Assembly (NCBI GenBank): GCA_910588895.1
Contig: CAJUSS010000168.1
Span: 1-6,783 of the forward strand
DNA length: 6,783 bases
Direction of reading: 5' to 3'
DNA from: an uncultured Lachnospiraceae bacterium
GTDB lineage: Bacteria; Bacillota; Clostridia; Lachnospirales; Lachnospiraceae
Part shown: positions 6,406 to 6,783 of the stretch, piece after piece
Position numbering within the stretch: the stretch's first letter is position 1
How the letters are laid out: every line of letters begins with the position of its first letter
Translations under genes and position numbers: made by a program
Notes under the pieces: model-generated
What the model saw: the letters and a program-made list of their open reading frames with translations, nothing else
Told to the model about the DNA's origin: nothing
The model's database searches: none

Positions 6406-6532
6406 GGGGATAGTCCCTTTCTCTTTTTATAGGATAAGCCGCTTTATCAGATCGATCTCTTTTCCGGCTGTCTCTCTGTCTATCCAGCAGATGATGCCCG
6501 GTCCCGGCAGAGGCATCGGATGCTCTCTTGCG

Positions 6533-6783
6533 CTATGTGATCGTCCTTTTCTTCTCCCACCGCCCAAAACGGTAAAAGACCAGCGTGATCGCCGCACCCA
6601 GCACCCAGGAGATCAGCAGGGAGATCCAGATACAGGAATAATGTCCCTGGGGCAGCGCAGGGGTCCTGGTCAGATAGGCGATGCCGTAAGCCAAGGGGAC
6701 CCGGACCGCTACGGTGGTCACCATAGAGATCCACATGGGTGTCACCGTGTCCCCCGCCCCCCGCATCACGCCGGAAAGGCTCT
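6533..6783 (-). CDS. MATE family transporter, C-terminal part (cut by the window edge)
   Basis: The frame enters from the window edge without a start and ends at TAG (6535-6533), giving about 82 residues. It opens with SLSGVMRGAGDT, which matches the conserved segment near the end of the second half of MATE transporters. Two hydrophobic segments (about WISMVTTVAVRVPLAYGIAY and CIWISLLISWVLGAAITLVF) and a short basic tail ending KKRTIT follow. It is therefore the last two helices of a second MATE transporter, encoded just upstream of the complete one and in the same direction. The motif differs from that of the complete copy (GVMRGAGDT against GVFRSGGDS), so the two are not recent duplicates. 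Whether it is otherwise intact lies outside the window. Confidence 0.85.
   Translation of the reverse strand, partial: SLSGVMRGAGDTVTPMWISMVTTVAVRVPLAYGIAYLTRTPALPQGHYSCIWISLLISWVLGAAITLVFYRFGRWEKKRTIT

Noticed and set aside
6414..6460. Possible promoter for the complete MATE gene (TATAAA on the minus strand) and a small dyad GATAA...TTATC next to it
   Set aside because: No acceptable -35 lies at the right distance, the leader would be very short, and the dyad has only five pairs. The upstream MATE gene could supply transcription.
1..6783. CRISPR array, tRNA or rRNA genes
   Set aside because: No regularly spaced direct repeats and no tRNA- or rRNA-like sequences were seen on either strand.

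Overview
The window reads as a chromosomal segment of an anaerobic, probably gut-dwelling Firmicute, most likely a Lachnospiraceae or Clostridium cluster XIVa type. This is inferred from strong AGGAGG-type ribosome binding sites, a HydF maturase for [FeFe]-hydrogenase, a three-subunit molybdenum hydroxylase with separate FAD and 2Fe-2S subunits, MATE transporters, and an AAA-ATPase-like/PD-(D/E)XK protein of a type that is multicopy in such genomes. The species cannot be named from the sequence alone. Every gene I can support lies on the minus strand, so transcription runs from high to low coordinates.

Right part (6783 down to 2057). First comes the C-terminal end of a MATE transporter that is cut by the window edge. 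A complete second MATE transporter follows (6405-5047), then a 564-residue AAA-ATPase-like protein with a C-terminal PD-(D/E)XK nuclease-type domain (5016-3322), then hydF (3331-2057). The second MATE, the ATPase and hydF are tightly packed: a 30-nt gap, then a 10-nt overlap. No terminator is visible between them, so they probably form one transcription unit. It ends at a clear intrinsic terminator (2040-2015). The ATPase gene looks AT-richer than its neighbours and may be a newcomer in the row.

Middle (2056-1607). This is a 450-base stretch without a convincing gene. It holds the hydF terminator, a striking 99-nt near-perfect stem-loop (1764-1862) with a nested inner hairpin, and, nearer the next gene, a TATAAT-like -10 element.

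Left part (1606 down to 1). This is a molybdenum hydroxylase (xanthine dehydrogenase/CO dehydrogenase family) operon: the FAD subunit (1606-737), an unusually long 219-base gap, the 2Fe-2S subunit (517-23), and the first ten codons of another gene. That last gene starts inside the end of the 2Fe-2S gene behind a strong ribosome binding site, and by family gene order it should be the molybdopterin-binding catalytic subunit. Together they would pass electrons from substrate at the Mo site through two 2Fe-2S clusters to FAD. The substrate (xanthine, hypoxanthine, nicotinate or other) cannot be decided here.

Nothing in the window is an obvious new system. The two items most worth a second look are the long stem-loop element and the compositionally distinct ATPase/nuclease gene joined to hydF.
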